Below are positions 21,418 to 33,171 of a stretch of 64,000 nucleotides of DNA, piece by piece; within the stretch, counting starts at the first letter, position 1; every line of letters starts with the position of its first letter. The position numbers were made by a program, and so were the translations under genes. Source of the DNA: Megamerina dolium (Eukaryota; Arthropoda; Insecta; Diptera; Megamerinidae); assembly GCA_963854835.1 (NCBI GenBank), contig OY978525.1, positions 49,610,929 through 49,674,928 of the forward strand, written 5' to 3'. The notes beneath the pieces are model-generated. The model was not told where the DNA came from, did not search any database, and saw nothing but the letters and a program-made list of their open reading frames with translations.

Positions 21418-21743
21418 ATAATTAAACGCTTTATTAAATAAATGATTACACGATATATGTTAAAAATATTGCAATGCGCGGAATGGCACGATCACGATAG
21501 ATGTTAAAGGACCGAAAAGAATAAAGATGAAAACATCGGTCGATCAGCACGAACCGTGAGAACCCAACATAAAAGGTGGATTTATGTGGAGAGTTGGGTT
21601 GCCATATGGTAAGTATGAAAGGTTAGGTAGGTATAACTTGTTTTAGGGGGACGTAAGTGTAATTAATTCATTAGATAAATTCTATTTCATTATTTATTTT
21701 CTTCTTTCAGGGACTGACCATAAGGTCTAAAGGGATTTAGACA
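21418..21743 (-). repeat. 5' LTR of BEL-1
   Basis: About 326 bp, matching 6906-7291 apart from the 56-bp duplication there and scattered substitutions. Outer end TGTCTAAATCCC on the minus strand. Sequence to the right (21744 on) is unrelated to the flank of the other copy. Confidence 0.7.
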
Positions 21744-22402
21744 CCGTATTTATCAGTGACAATGGATTTTGATCCACATCAAAACAAAATGATAAACAAC
21801 AGAACCAAAATTACATATGCATTACTGTTCCAATCATTAAGCAATTACACCAGAAGTACAGAGTTTCACATCGACAATATTGCTTAGTAGTGCGGTACAC
21901 ACAAAACCCACTTTGCAAGCTATTGTTCATACCTTTCCATAAAAAAAGAATTTTCTTTTGAATCAAACCCTTGGATGCATTAGACACCAGCATCAACCCA
22001 CAAGCACACCACACCAACTTTCACTTAAACCACAATAATAATCCAGATAACACTTCCACGACAAAACAGCCAGAAGATCAACCCAATGTAAATAATCTCG
22101 CTCTGATTGCCGAAACAAAAATCGAACTTTGATAAACAAAAGCTGCAACAAAACTATTAAAAAAGCTAAGTACAGCAGACAACAATCACCAAGAAGAACA
22201 TCATCATCATGGGCACCATAATCATCGAATTACCAGTAATTATATATGTATATAACACTTCGAATTTTATTCCAAATAAGTTTCACAGCTTTTGAATTGT
22301 TCTTAATTTTACAAAATAAGCATAATTTTAACTTTTTCCTTATAAGAAAAAATTATTATTATTTCATAATGATAATTTTTTCTTCCTGAGAAAAGGGAGG
22401 AA
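21744..22402 (+). other. 3' internal end of a plus-strand LTR element, coding decayed
   Basis: No long frame survives. Short pieces include a VFISDNGF-like string right at the left edge and an Asn/His/Thr-rich stretch near 22000-22230. It is followed by a hairpin (22344-22384) and a polypurine tract (AAAAGGGAGGAA, 22391-22402), then an LTR. The same arrangement, with coding intact, precedes the LTR at 42467, so this is most likely the tail of a related gypsy-type element. Confidence 0.5.
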
Positions 22403-23104
22403 TGTTGTGAGCCAAAATATGAAATATGCACATATGCATATTTTGCCTCGCGGCATATTTCCCGAAATTGTGAAATACATATTTATCCATACACATACCA
22501 ACATTGCTCGAAGTTTTGATATACACAATCCATAGTAATATTACTTATAATTGTGGAATGTCTGAACATTGCGCCAACTGAGTTGCAGTTGGGTGAGAAA
22601 ATGCTGACAAAGCACTTTCCCACACAATTGGTAGTTCTGCACTTACGTAAGCATACCTGTGTAAACATACATGATAACTAAAATCACGTGGACTACTCAT
22701 GTGTGTGTGAATACCAAAAAGTTGCTTCTCACATAACGGGTACAAATATACACACATGTGGAGTGCATCGATCTTGTACATACATACATACACACAAGTG
22801 CTGTGAATATGTTATTGTATGTTATATGTTGGTATGTGGGTAGATCGATATGTAGATAGCATGCGGAAAATAGTACATAAGCTGCCAGCTTACTGAAGGC
22901 AGTGGCTTTTCAGTTGTAATTCTTGATCTAAGTTGTGAAGTGTTAGCGTGTAAGAAATTGTAAAATACTGCGATCCTTATGAGGCCCTCCAATATTAGTG
23001 TAAAAGTGCAAAATACAAAACACCAGCAATAAAGCTAATACCCAACTAGTGTGTTAGACTCGAGGGATATTTAGGAGCTTAGGTCTAGGTGCTAATCTTG
23101 AGCG
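22403..23104 (+). repeat. LTR (about 700 bp), same family as the solo LTR at 58435-59173
   Basis: Starts TGTTGTGAGCC directly after a polypurine tract and contains an AATAAAG polyadenylation signal near 23027. It aligns through most of its length with the reverse complement of 58435-59173, with shared blocks such as the CTGCCAGCTTACTGAAGGCA region. The right end is set where similarity stops and is accurate to perhaps ten bases. Confidence 0.8.
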
Positions 23105-23520
23105 TTAGGGACTTAGTGAGCGTTGTAGAAAAATAGTACGCAACAGAAGTATTTCTGGGGCTGCTGCCCTTGGACTTGCATATTATGAAGTTGGCGGCAT
23201 TAACAGCATTACGTCTGAAGACAACCATTAATTGGTATGGATTTAGTCTATAACGGTTAACTCTAAGCTGGCTGACTGCATTAATAACTGGGCAATTTCT
23301 GGTACCACCTCAGCAAGATGTTGAAGGGAAGGATGCTGACATTTGCAGATTATGCATGGAAGAGGCAGAGACAGCGGCGCACATAGTGTGCCAGTGTCCT
23401 GCATTGTCAAGAACATACCCCACAAAGCCATGCTTGAAATAATGTGTGATGTTCTTATGAGGAAGGAAGTAGAAGAGTTCTGCATCCAAACAAATAATTA
23501 ACACACGATTTGAGGATTGA
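23105..23520 (+). pseudogene. LINE 3' coding fragment with C-terminal zinc motif
   Basis: A plus-strand frame (about 23280-23443) reads LITGQFLVPP then CRLCMEEAETAAHIVCQC, ending PCLK and a stop. This CxxC...HxxxC motif follows RNase H in I-type and related non-LTR elements. Upstream (23110-23270) are remnants possibly from the RNase H region. It may be the missing 3' end of the LINE at 26440-27935 or another copy. Confidence 0.6.
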
Positions 23521-23558
23521 TAAGGGACCCATATAAGTGGTATGATTCTGCTAATCCC

Positions 23559-23560
<2 letters not shown>

Positions 23561-23617
<57 letters not shown>
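23561..23617. repeat. (TA)n microsatellite
   Basis: Uninterrupted TA dinucleotides of about 56 bases directly before a SINE. Confidence 0.95.
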
Positions 23618-23623
<6 letters not shown>

Positions 23624-23628
23624 GCCGT

Positions 23629-23960
23629 GGTGCCGTGGCTCAGTGGTTAGTGTGTTGGCCTTCTGATCTGTAGGTTCAATCCCCGGCTGATGCATAACCA
23701 GTTTTAATATCGATAAGATTTTTCTTTCGAATGGTACCCACCTGTCGGCAAGCAATTGGCAATTCTTCCGACAGCAACAACTTGCCATGAAAAAGCTTCT
23801 AAAAGAACTCTGTGACAAAGCTCAGAAAAAGTTACGTCGCAAGGGTTCTGCCGTTCGGAACCGGCTAAAATAAGTAGGTCCCTTCCAATATTGTCCAAAA
23901 TTTAAGACGCACAACAGTAATTGAAGAGATCTCGGCCAATGAGCCCTTCGGGGCTTTAAG
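23629..23960 (+). mobile_element. tRNA-derived SINE, copy 1
   Basis: The head resembles a tRNA: an A-box-like TGGCTCAGTGG and a B-box GGTTCAATCCCC. Five bases (CGTGG) before the B box, present in copies 2 and 5, are deleted here. The body (TTGCCATGAAAAAGC, TTCGGAACCGGCTAAAATAAG and others) matches the copies at 28295, 46583 and 49669. It ends GAGCCCTTCGGGGCTTTAAG. Both flanks are long TA runs, so target duplications cannot be recognised. Confidence 0.9.
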
Positions 23961-23964
<4 letters not shown>

Positions 23965-24037
<73 letters not shown>

Positions 24038-24048
24038 CATATATATAT

Positions 24049-24099
<51 letters not shown>
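23965..24099. repeat. (TA)n with (CA)n microsatellite
   Basis: Long TA array with a central ACATATACATA and CACACACAC segment near 24032-24067. Confidence 0.95.
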
Positions 24100-24102
<3 letters not shown>

Positions 24103-24482
24103 TCTCTACGCCAGAAAATTATGACACGCGCATTGTCTGTTGTCACCCTTATAGAAGACGAAGGCAACTCTGACTTAATCAGTCAGCAGTCGATTCGTTA
24201 TTCTTGTTCTTCTTTTTTTTCTTATATACGTATTTTTCCCGACACGAACAGTGCGCGCATTTTCTTGTTCAATTTATTTTTTATATCGAGTGTTTTTGTA
24301 TAAAATAATATAATTAATAGCTTCCATTCTGGAACATGTTTTAATTCTTATAATAATAAATTGTATATATCACGTATGTACATTTATCGTAATAAACAAT
24401 ACACATAAACGTATTCAAGTGTGTAGATTTTTATATTTATTTCTTATTATTTATTATTTCTTTAATTTAAAAACGATTAAAT

Positions 24483-24967
24483 CTAAATAACTTTAATTTT
24501 TGTTAGAAGCAAGAAGCAGTCGGTAATTGCAAACACATCGGTACAACTCAACCAGGGTATGAGCCTACCGGCATCTCTTTCACATACACATTTAATGAGC
24601 AAACGCGGCACCCATCTTGCCGATAACTTTTTCATATGCAAATGTTCATGCAAAATGTTGAACACACATTCATATGAGATGTTTACCATTTCAACAATCT
24701 CACGCAACTTGAATCGGCGAACATTCATAACGATATCGAGGATTTTCTTGATATTTTCTTCAGTAACCACCTCTTTTGGCCTTCCTGTTGATGGTATTGT
24801 TGCAGTGCTTGTTCGGCCGCGTTTAAATTCAGCAATCCAATATTTTACCATGTAATCTGACGGAGCAGACTCACCGTAATGTTTATCGAGCTTTTCTTTT
24901 GTCTCTTCCGCCGTTTTCCCTTTCAAATAATAGTGTTTAATCACTGCACGAAATTCGCTTTTTCCAT
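24483..24967 (-). pseudogene. Mariner transposase relic 1
   Basis: N-terminal mariner coding: VIKHYYLKGKTAEETKEKL, then YWIAEFKRGRTST and GRPKEVVTEENIKKI. The second helix-turn-helix region ends in FNILHEHLHMKKLSARWVPRLL. The frame then jumps to RDAGRLIPWLSCTDVF and stops, so the DDE/D catalytic core is deleted. The expected ATG (24967-24965) is one base out of frame with the rest. It cannot encode an active transposase. No terminal repeats were recognised with confidence. Confidence 0.85.
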
Positions 24968-24999
24968 TTTTCAGGAAACATAAAAGTTGGTTACTTCAA

Positions 25000-26439
25000 G
25001 TGAATGCCGGTGGGCTCGTTGCAGTGGTGGCACACTTGCGTTCAGGTAGTGTTGGCGGTTTGGATGACCTGAGGTGGTTACAGTTCGGTTATGATTGTTG
25101 TTGCTATAAAACACACGGAAGCACATTCCCACTTTTTTTTGTAACTTCACTTGCTCCACACTTTATTTATCTTATTGTTTATATGAACACCAAATATGTA
25201 TATTAAATGTGCTTATTTATCTATGTTTATCAACGTTTATATCCGGAATTTAAATCGCGCACTGCTCGATAAGTTTTGTTTATTATTTTTAATTTTAATT
25301 GTAGGGAAAATACACACTTAATTCAAAAAAGTTTGAGCAACAGTAAAGGGAAGTAATATAAACAAAAAGGGATGAGAAAAAATAAAGAAAAACAGAGTAC
25401 AGGAGAGAGGGAAAGAGAATGAGAGCGAGACGAAAAAATAGAATTACATTAGAAAGCTACACACGTCTTCTAGTGTAGATAATCCGCACCCCTTGAAAAT
25501 GTAAATAAAAACACAATATTAACTTATACTAATCTTAAAAATACTTAAAATTATCTCTAAACAATTATCCTAATTGTGGCGCTTGATGATGTGTCGATAC
25601 AGGTGTATTATCAGCACTCTTGAAATTCTGGTAGGGATTCGTGATTTTGACTTATATATATATAGAAAAGAAAAGATGAAAATGGTAAATGATAACAAAT
25701 GTTAATTGCACCGCAAAACGGACGTTAATTGTTGTATTTAGTGTTGATTGTGGAAGGTTGATTGGAGAGCGCTTAACGAATGTTGATTGGTGACAGGTGA
25801 AATGTTGCTCCTCAAAGTGATGTGACATTTGCGAAGACTTCTATCTTTAGAGTAGTGATCAAGCAGTGCAGTCTGCGAAATTTTCCAAACTGTACACTTG
25901 TGGACTACTCAAACTACTTTTTCCTTCCATCATAAATAGAAACGTTAGTAGAGGGTATAAATACATAAGAGCTGGTCGTAGACCAGATGTGCGAGTTATT
26001 AACTGACAAGTGTTAAGTTGAGATATAGTAGAGTTAAATACTCCGGGTACGTTTTTGTAAGAGAGATACGACTGTGAGTCTCGACATTTTTTACGTCTGC
26101 TGTTCTAACACAGTCCATGTGAGTTCCAACAGTAATCAAATGTCATTTTAAATGGTAATGAGTCTAAATGAAGTCGGATGTACAGCACGTAAAAATGTAT
26201 CATCATTGGCTCGTGGAGCACGTGTAAAATAAAAGAAGATAATCCAGATTATATTTCTCATATAATAATCAAAAATGCCAGATTGGCTGGATTGGCGGAT
26301 TATGTAATATATCTGAATAATCTACTGACTAGGTGATGAAGAATTAGCAAATTGTGGGAAGTTGACACCTGAGCCCAATCACACAGAAGTAAATTAGGGC
26401 AGCGCACAGTTCCTTTGAAGCTTCATAGAAGTTCATGAA
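25000..26439. other. Unassigned stretch with a candidate promoter
   Basis: No supported coding. 25270-25500 is purine-rich on the plus strand. Around 25955 there is GGTATAAATACATAAG, a good TATA box, followed 25-35 bases later by GTCGTAGACCAGATGT, which could hold an initiator. Layout recalls an LTR U3-R boundary, but no partner LTR is present in the window, so this remains a guess. Confidence 0.3.
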
Positions 26440-27935
26440 GTTACTAAAGTGCAGTTATGAGGAACTGTACAAAGTGGGAGAGGGCAAATTCTGTACTGAT
26501 GCACAAAAAGAATTCTCTACAAAAGCTAGGGTCGCTTTCATCCCGAAAACAGGGGAAAAGGCGTATCACACTCCCAAATCCTTTTAGCACATTTGACTAA
26601 CATCCTTTCTGCTAAAAGCAATGGAAAAAATTATAGATCAGTACATCAGGGAAGTTTATCTTAAAGATACACCACTCTATACTGAACAATATGCTTACCA
26701 GTCAGGCAAGTCGAGTAAAATCGAACAGGCATTAGAAGGTAAAGATATAGCTCTTTGTACATCGGTTGACATTACAGGAGCTTTTGATAATGCTACTTTC
26801 AGGTCTATTGAGGAAGATATGTTCAGGAAGCAAATTCATAGACTGATCATAACAAGGGTTATTAATATGCTGAAAAACAGGACATTAATTTTCGAAATGG
26901 GGACAGAAAAATTAATTGTCAAGTCAACCAAGGGTTGTCCTCAAGGAGGCGTTTTATCGCTCCTCCTATGGTTATTGGTCATTGACGAGCTTTTACATCT
27001 CTCGATGATCTCGGATACGAAGTTCAGGGCTTTGCAGATGACATAATAATTATGGTTAGAGGCAAATTTGACTCTACCATACCTGAGCGCATGCAACTAG
27101 CTCTTGACATCACACAAGAATGGTGTCAAGAGAAAAAATTTTCGATAAACCCTGGTACCCTTCACGAAGAGAAGGAAGTTGAATTTAGACATCTTGAAGT
27201 TAGGCGAAACAGAACTAACACTCTCTGAGGAGATGAAGTATTTGGGAATAATCCTGGATAAACCTCTTACTTGGAACAACCATTTATCTTACATCACGAA
27301 CAAAGCCCTGAGGGCTACCTTCGCTTGCCAAAGGCTGTATGGTTAAACATGGGGACTACGACCTAAAATTATGACGTAGTCTTTCAAAACTGTAATAGTA
27401 CCAATGATCACCTATGCCTCTCTGGCATGGTGGCCGAAGGTAAACCAAATTGGGACTTAGATGATCCTTGACAGGATTCATCAAATAGCCTGTTTGAGCG
27501 TAACGGGAGAGCAGCTTTAATAATAATCACAATTCTCAATCCTCTACACCTTGTGGTTAAGAGGACAGAAGCCAGTGGAGCTATAAGGCTTCCGAACTAT
27601 AATCACCTGAAAGAAGGTAACCTAAAAGGTCACATTAAGATTCTAGACGTAGTCTGGAATTCACCGGACCTCACGGTCTTTGACAGGATGGATAAAAAAT
27701 TTATATTTTCCAATCTCTTCGAAGTGATCATTTACGATCGCTCAGCGTGGAGAAACAACGAAATATTTCAAGAACAGGGCTCACAACTATGGTACACTGA
27801 TGGGTCCAAAATGGAAGATGGAATTGTAGGACCAAATTACCGAAAGGCAATTGAAATGGGAAAAATAGCTTCCATTTTTTCAGGCGGAGGTCCACGCCTT
27901 AGAGCTATCTGTCAGAGAATGTCTATGTAAGGGCA
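26440..27935 (+). pseudogene. Non-LTR retrotransposon relic (RT and RNase H)
   Basis: 26621-27046 encodes an RT: AYQSGKSSKIEQAL, SVDITGAFDNATF with the first catalytic Asp, and KGCPQGGVLSLLLW. The region of the second catalytic motif (GFADDI-like, about 27025-27050) has slipped into another frame. 27553-27930 reads a linker and QLWYTDGSKMEDGI, the RNase H start. An RNase H after RT points to the I or LOA group of LINEs. Several stops separate the blocks. The right end abuts the BEL-2 LTR start at about 27936-27985. Confidence 0.75.
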
Positions 27936-27985
27936 CTCGAAGAACCAACATATGTATTCCGTTGTTTTTTATTGTTGTTGTAACA

Positions 27986-27996
27986 TTCTCCCCCCG
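27986..27996 (-). other. Polypurine tract of BEL-2
   Basis: Minus strand CGGGGGGAGAA followed by TGTTAC, the usual LTR start. It comes after the presumed Env tail. Confidence 0.65.
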
Positions 27997-27999
27997 TTG

Positions 28000-29640
28000 A
28001 GCGCAGCTCGAAATACTGAGTTCTTTCTTGGATGTCGCTGATAAAGTGATATGTACTCTGCAGTTATGAAGCGTAAGGGAGGTTGATACGCAGATACTGG
28101 TGTACTAGATATGTATAGTGAAGTCTGATACTTCCGACTGATGTCGAGGCTTGGGTGTTAGTATTTTAACTTGAGCTGCCGAGGTTGTGGGCACATCTTG
28201 TTTTTTAATTATGTGTAGCATCTTCTTGAATATCATGAATGTTAACATGCACTGTAGCAGAGTGCATGTTAACTAACAGTAAGGTGATGAGCATGTGGGT
28301 GCCGTAGCTCAGTGGTTAGTGTGTTCGCCTTCTGATCTGTAGGTCGTGGTTCAATACCCGGCTGATGCATAACAAATTTAATATCGATAAGATTTTTCTT
28401 TCGAATGGTACCCACCTGCCGGCAAGCAATTGGCAATTCTTCCGACAGTAACAACTTGCCATGAAAATCTTCTAAAAGAACTCTGTGACAAAGCTCAGAA
28501 AAAGTTACGTCGCAAGTGTTCTGCCGTTCGGAACCGGTTAAAATAAGTAGGTCCCTTCTAATACTGCCGAAATTTAAGACGCACAACAGTAATGGAGGAG
28601 AAGCTCGGCCAATGAGCCCTTTGGGGCTTTAAGTGCCACATATTTATTTTTTATTTTTTTAAGGTGATGAGCATTTTGTGCTTCAAATTTGTTTAGAAGC
28701 TCCGATAGATTGATGCTTGCTAATGAGGATTGTAGGGCAGTTAAATTTCCGTTTTCCGTTAAATATTTATGTTGTTAAGATTGTTCACCAGCGGATGTAA
28801 TTCTTCTGCATTAGCCACTTGTGAAATTTCGCCAAGACTGGTATAGGAGGTCTTTAGGCAGCTGGATATTGATTGGTGTGCTTGTACCGATGCAAAGTCG
28901 TGTTTTAGTATGCAGTCTGGTTGGAGTGACAACAGCCCTGAACTTTTCAACATTAGCTGTGTTATTTCTCTTCCACATACAGCAGTTGCACGAGAAGAAG
29001 CTGATGATGCATAGATCCACTGGTTCTTAGGTTGAAGAGGAATCCATGTAAAGTTCTCAGGTATTCGACTGCGTATTATTAATGAAAAGATTTATTTCGC
29101 ATGAGCACATGGGTGATTCACGGTTGTACCGAATTTGGACCTTTGAGCACAGATATTTCCCATCCGTCCGCACAAGATTTTAAGTCGGCTATACTCATGG
29201 GGAAATATTGGTCAAGAGCTATGTTTATTGCCAGTATTGATGTGCAAGGGTTGATTGTGATCATGGTTCCATTGGTCTAGTTAGGGATTGGAATCAGGTT
29301 GAATAAGTCATATCGTTCGTGTTCCACCAGTGGTAAGGAGAGTTTGAAGACCACGTGATTATTTGTAAGTCCTCCTTTTAATTTCATAAGCTGGTACAAC
29401 TGCAGCAAGTTCTCTTGGTCAACAGGAAGCTCCAATGATGGCGATAAGTGAAACTTAATTTTGCTCACTTCACGTTGCAGTTGATTGGGTGACACTTATT
29501 TTGCCATGGTGGTTGGACTTATTTTGCCATGGTGAGTATCTGTTAGGACATCCAATATAGATGACTGCATTCCTTGTAGATTGCCAGCGATTAGTGTGAG
29601 TTGAGTAGACATTGCCAAAAACATACGAAATATTTTATTT
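28000..29640 (-). pseudogene. env: Env-like remnant of BEL-2, interrupted by a SINE
   Basis: The clearest part is 29495-29277, with a block ending VFKLSLPLVEHERYDLFNLIPIP. This resembles the conserved fusion-protein region of errantivirus and baculovirus-F Env proteins. Further toward 28700 weak Env-like pieces continue through several stops and frame changes. The SINE at 28295-28660 splits it. 28280-28000 has a hydrophobic segment (MLITLLLV) as a possible membrane anchor and a short tail. Multiple stops make it inert. That BEL elements can carry env is known from Drosophila roo. Confidence 0.55.
28295..28660 (+). mobile_element. tRNA-derived SINE, copy 2, with perfect target duplications
   Basis: Flanked by AAGGTGATGAGCAT at 28281-28294 and 28661-28674, a perfect 14-bp duplication, proving insertion by retrotransposition. 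A box TAGCTCAGTGG and B box GGTTCAATACC lie in the first 75 bases, followed by a 250-bp body shared with the other copies and a T-rich tail (TATTTATTTTTTATTTTTTT). Transcription would be by RNA polymerase III from the internal boxes. It inserted into the BEL-2 env relic. Confidence 0.95.
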
Positions 29641-29642
29641 TT

Positions 29643-30917
29643 TTATATTTCGTCACTATCATTGCGGATTCTGTTAAATATTGCGTTGGCCGATGTCATC
29701 GAATTTTCTTTTGAATTTTCTGTTCCAGTATTGTTGTTTATAGGCAACGGTGCAAGTCGGTGAATTGGTCTCTTGAAGGTTCCACCTGCTCTTTTTACCT
29801 CAGCAACTCGCATGATTCCGTCTTTTCCTTTAAAAATGTTCGTGACTCTTCCCATTGGCCACTGAAGAATCGGAGTGTTGTCTTCTTTAATGATCATCAT
29901 ATCTCCGATGTTGTTGTTGTTGAATTTCTTCTTCCATTTATTCTTCGCTTGAGGGTCACACAAGTAATCACGAGACCATCGCTTCCAAAATTCCTGTTTT
30001 ATGTATAACACTCGCTTCCATCTAGTTAAAAAACTTATTTTCTCTGGCTTGCTGTTAATATCCACCTGTGCATTGAGAGGTTTTCCTATGAGAAAATTAG
30101 CAGGAGTTAAAGCTGACAGATCGTTTGGATCTGTGGACAATGGTCTGATGGGGCTCGAATTTAGGATTCCTTCGATTTCGATGACTACCGTATCTAATTC
30201 TACATATGTGAGGGATGTGCTGCTCACTAGTAGATGCTTAGCTGATTTCACAGCAGCCTCCCATAGACCACCGAAGTGTGGAGACCTTGGATGGATGAAA
30301 TGAAATGTAATTCCCTTTGAGCCGCAATCCTTCACAATTGACTGACTTGAAGGATTAGAATGAATAGAATTGAATAGCTTTGTCAGCTGATTGTTAGCAC
30401 CCACAAAGTTTATCGCATTGTCACAATATAAATTTTGGCAATGTCCTCTTCGGCTAATGAATCGCCTTATCGCACCAAGAAATGCATCAGTTGTTAGATC
30501 GCTGACTAACTCCAAGTGTACTGCTTTTGCTGCATAGCAGCAAAATACCACAATGTAAACCTTTTGTAGTTTCTTTCCTCAATTTCAAAGTGGACCCAAA
30601 ATGGCCCACAAAAGTCCACACCTGAGTTGATGAATGGTCGTGCAGGCGTGACTCTTAGTTGCAGGAAGATCGCCCATAATTTGAGTGAGCAATTTTGGGT
30701 TAGCTTTGGTGCATCTTACGCAATTTTGTACTATTAGCCGCGCCAAGATCTTTCCCTTTAAGGGACAAAATCTTTGCCTTGTGAATGCCAATAGTGCTTG
30801 TGGTCCGCAATGCCGGTTTTGTCCATGGATCGTCTGCATCAACAACCTTGTTATGGGGCTGTTGTATAGAATTAACATTGGGTGTTTGGCATCGTATGGA
30901 AGCGTAGCTGCTTGCAA
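29643..30917 (-). pseudogene. pol: BEL-2 integrase
   Basis: 30917-30585 holds the zinc domain (MQTIHGQNRHCG...CVRCTK). 30551-29643 holds the core after the first Asp: LYCDNAINFVGANNQL with the second Asp, SPHFGGLWEAAVK with Glu, and a BEL-type C-terminal domain (WPMGRVTNIFKGKDGIMRV). The frames break at about 30560-30585 close to the first catalytic Asp block. 302 codons of the second part are open, so this is the best-kept region of BEL-2. Confidence 0.85.
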
Positions 30918-31135
30918 TCGCCCTCCAACTCGAATAATGCCATTGGTGTCTAAAAACAGAGATAGGCCGCTGAGAGTGCTATTGTTGCTGATTTCGTTGT
31001 TTTTAAATCTTCCTCAAAGCCTGACTGCTGTATTTTTCGAACAATTAACACAAGAGCATTTTCTAATTCGTGGGTAGTCAATGAAATTTCGGACTGTTGT
31101 GCATGTTTTCTTGCATTATTGATGAACTTCAGCAT

Positions 31136-32396
31136 GTAGCCAGTAACGTGTTGTAAAGTTTTGAAGGAACCATTATGTCGAATGCTATAAATTATGCACC
31201 CTTCATTACTCTCAGCTGATGTGATGGTAGTTAATGTCGCCTTTTTCCGCTCTATATTGATAGTTTATTGAAGGTTGAGAGAGTTTGTAGCCAAGTGTAT
31301 TCTTGGTCATGCAAAAAGGTCGGTCCATAAAACCACAAGTTGCATGATGCTAATTTTTTTGGTGATAGTCCTTGTGATAGCATGTCGGCAGGATTGTCTG
31401 TTGAGCATATATGCCGCCATTGTTCAGCTGTGGTCACGTATTGAATGACGGCTACTCGATTACCCACAAATGTTTGAATGATGATCCATGCCAGCACAAT
31501 TTGCGAGTCGGTCCATAAGTATGTAGTTACATCATATATTTTTAGTTCTGCTTTGACCTTTGTGGCCAGTTGAGCACATAATACTGCTGCACAGAGTTCA
31601 AGGCGAGGCAATGTTTGCCGTTTTAAAGGTGCTACTCGTGATTTCGCACACATCAGCCTTACAATAACTTGTCCATCCTCTAACACCGACTTGATGTAGA
31701 CCGCAGCACCATATGCTTTTTCTGAGGCATCAGCGAAGGCATGAATCTGAATTTTCGATGCGATTTGTCATTCAGATACGTGCCGTGAAAACTCCATGTT
31801 ATTCAGGCATTCCAAATCATTGCGAAATGTTGTTCATTTTTCATTTTGGTCTGCTGGTAATGACTCATCCCAGGTCAGTTTTAGCTGCCATAGGTATTTA
31901 TGGATTAATATTTTTGCCATGACTATTATTGGTGCTAATATTCCCAGTGGATCGAAAAGCCTGGCCAAATCGGAGCTAACGGTTCGCTTGGTCAATTTTG
32001 TACAAATTTCTAGACATACCTTTACGCAGAATCGGTCATTTCATGTTAAGTCTTAAGTTTTGATGGCTGGATTATTTTCTTTATCGAAGTCAATGTTAAC
32101 TTCTTGCTCTTCCATTTTGGATTAGTTTTGGATGATTTCCGGACCATTTTTTGTAGGTTGAGTCCATGCTGCTTCAAGATATATATCAGCTGCCACTAGA
32201 TTTCTAGAGTTGTGTCCAAGCAGTCTGATCCACCAATACCATCATCCACATAAAAGTTGTCCGGGAGAAACTGAGCACCAAGTGGGTATTGCAACGCATT
32301 GTCTTTCGTAATCTGTTGTAGACATTTTGTGGCCAAATATGGTGCTGATCTCGTCCCACAGGTGATAGTATTTAGCTGATAATATTTAATGGACAT
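31136..32396 (-). pseudogene. pol: BEL-2 RT C-terminal part and RNase H
   Basis: 32396-32196 contains the TCGTRSAPYLATKCLQQIT block and the catalytic FYVDDGIGGSD motif. After a decayed stretch, 31686-31252 has RNase H pieces: LPRLELCAAVL and YLWTDSQIVLAWI with a catalytic Asp, then NPADMLSQGL. Between the 33171-32386 frame and this part, the block with the first catalytic Asp of RT is missing, so about 60-100 residues are deleted. Confidence 0.8.
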
Positions 32397-33171
32397 GGCT
32401 GAATCCTTTCTCCACTGTGGGTCCTATATACATGAGGTCATTCAATGACAGACCAGAAGTTGTTTTTGCCGAGACGTCAAATACTACACGTAGCTTTGTA
32501 GTACGGCTTTCACGTCTCAGGATGCAATGGTGCGGAATAAAATATCTTGGTTCCTTGATAGAGGCAATTTTTATTTCGATTATGTGGCTCAATTTTTCAT
32601 ATTCCTCCATGAACTGTACGTATTGGGTCTTTACTTGAGGTGATTTGTCTAAACGGCGTTCCAACGACAGAAACCTGTTAAATGCCAATCCATGAGATCC
32701 TAAAGCATCCGGATTGTCACAGAATGGTATTTTTACAATGAATCTACCATCTTTATCAATCGTGGTGTTTTGAGTGAAATGAGCTTCACACTGTTTTTCT
32801 GTCACAGAAAGCGGCTTTTCTGATGTTACCACCTCGTCAAGCTCCCATAGCCGAGAAATGGCTGCTTCCAGATTGCTGTCATCTGTGCAAATTCCACATG
32901 TCACATTTGATAGGTGATTGCCGCCAATTTTACCTGCGATTATCCAGCGTAGTAGATATAATATGCGGTAATACAGCCGCTTCCAATCGTGTTGTGAAGT
33001 TGTTGATTCGAGAGTGTAAAGCCACGTTGACTCGATGATGTACCTTGGTATTGCTTCATCCAATTCCATTGATATGTATCGCTGATGATTTAGGAGTGAT
33101 ACCAAGGCAGGTGACAAAATTGACCTGCGATCCTGAGTCAAGAATAGCCCGACACTGCACTTCTGTTCCAT
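32386..33171 (-). pseudogene. pol: BEL-2 protease-RT connector and RT N-terminus
   Basis: A 261-codon open frame: a connector with LRWIIAGKIGG and CTDDSNLEAAISRLWELDEV, then RT fingers with YFIPHHCILRRESRTTKLRVVFDVSAKT and LMYIGPT, signature blocks of BEL RT. The end runs directly into the deletion before the catalytic core. Confidence 0.8.

Larger units (their letters stand above)
6906..21743 (-). mobile_element. BEL/Pao element BEL-1, interrupted by a nested gypsy and RTE insertion
   Basis: The element reads leftward: 5' LTR (21743-21418), primer site for tRNA-Tyr (21417-21406), AT-rich leader (to 12814), gag-pro (12813-11165), RT-RNase H (11137-8567), integrase (8526-7579) and 3' LTR (7291-6906). 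The two LTR-like blocks align over about 325 bp and each is flush with the expected landmark, which is why I join them across 14.8 kb. Subtracting the 7.1-kb gypsy insertion leaves about 7.7 kb, a normal BEL size. I see no clear target duplication, so joining the two ends is inference. Confidence 0.7.

Noticed and set aside
23558..24167. ORFs spanning TA microsatellites
   Set aside because: Low-complexity Tyr/Ile runs.
28297..28370. tRNA gene with A and B boxes
   Set aside because: Part of a repeated 330-bp unit with target duplications and without clean tRNA stems; it is a SINE head.
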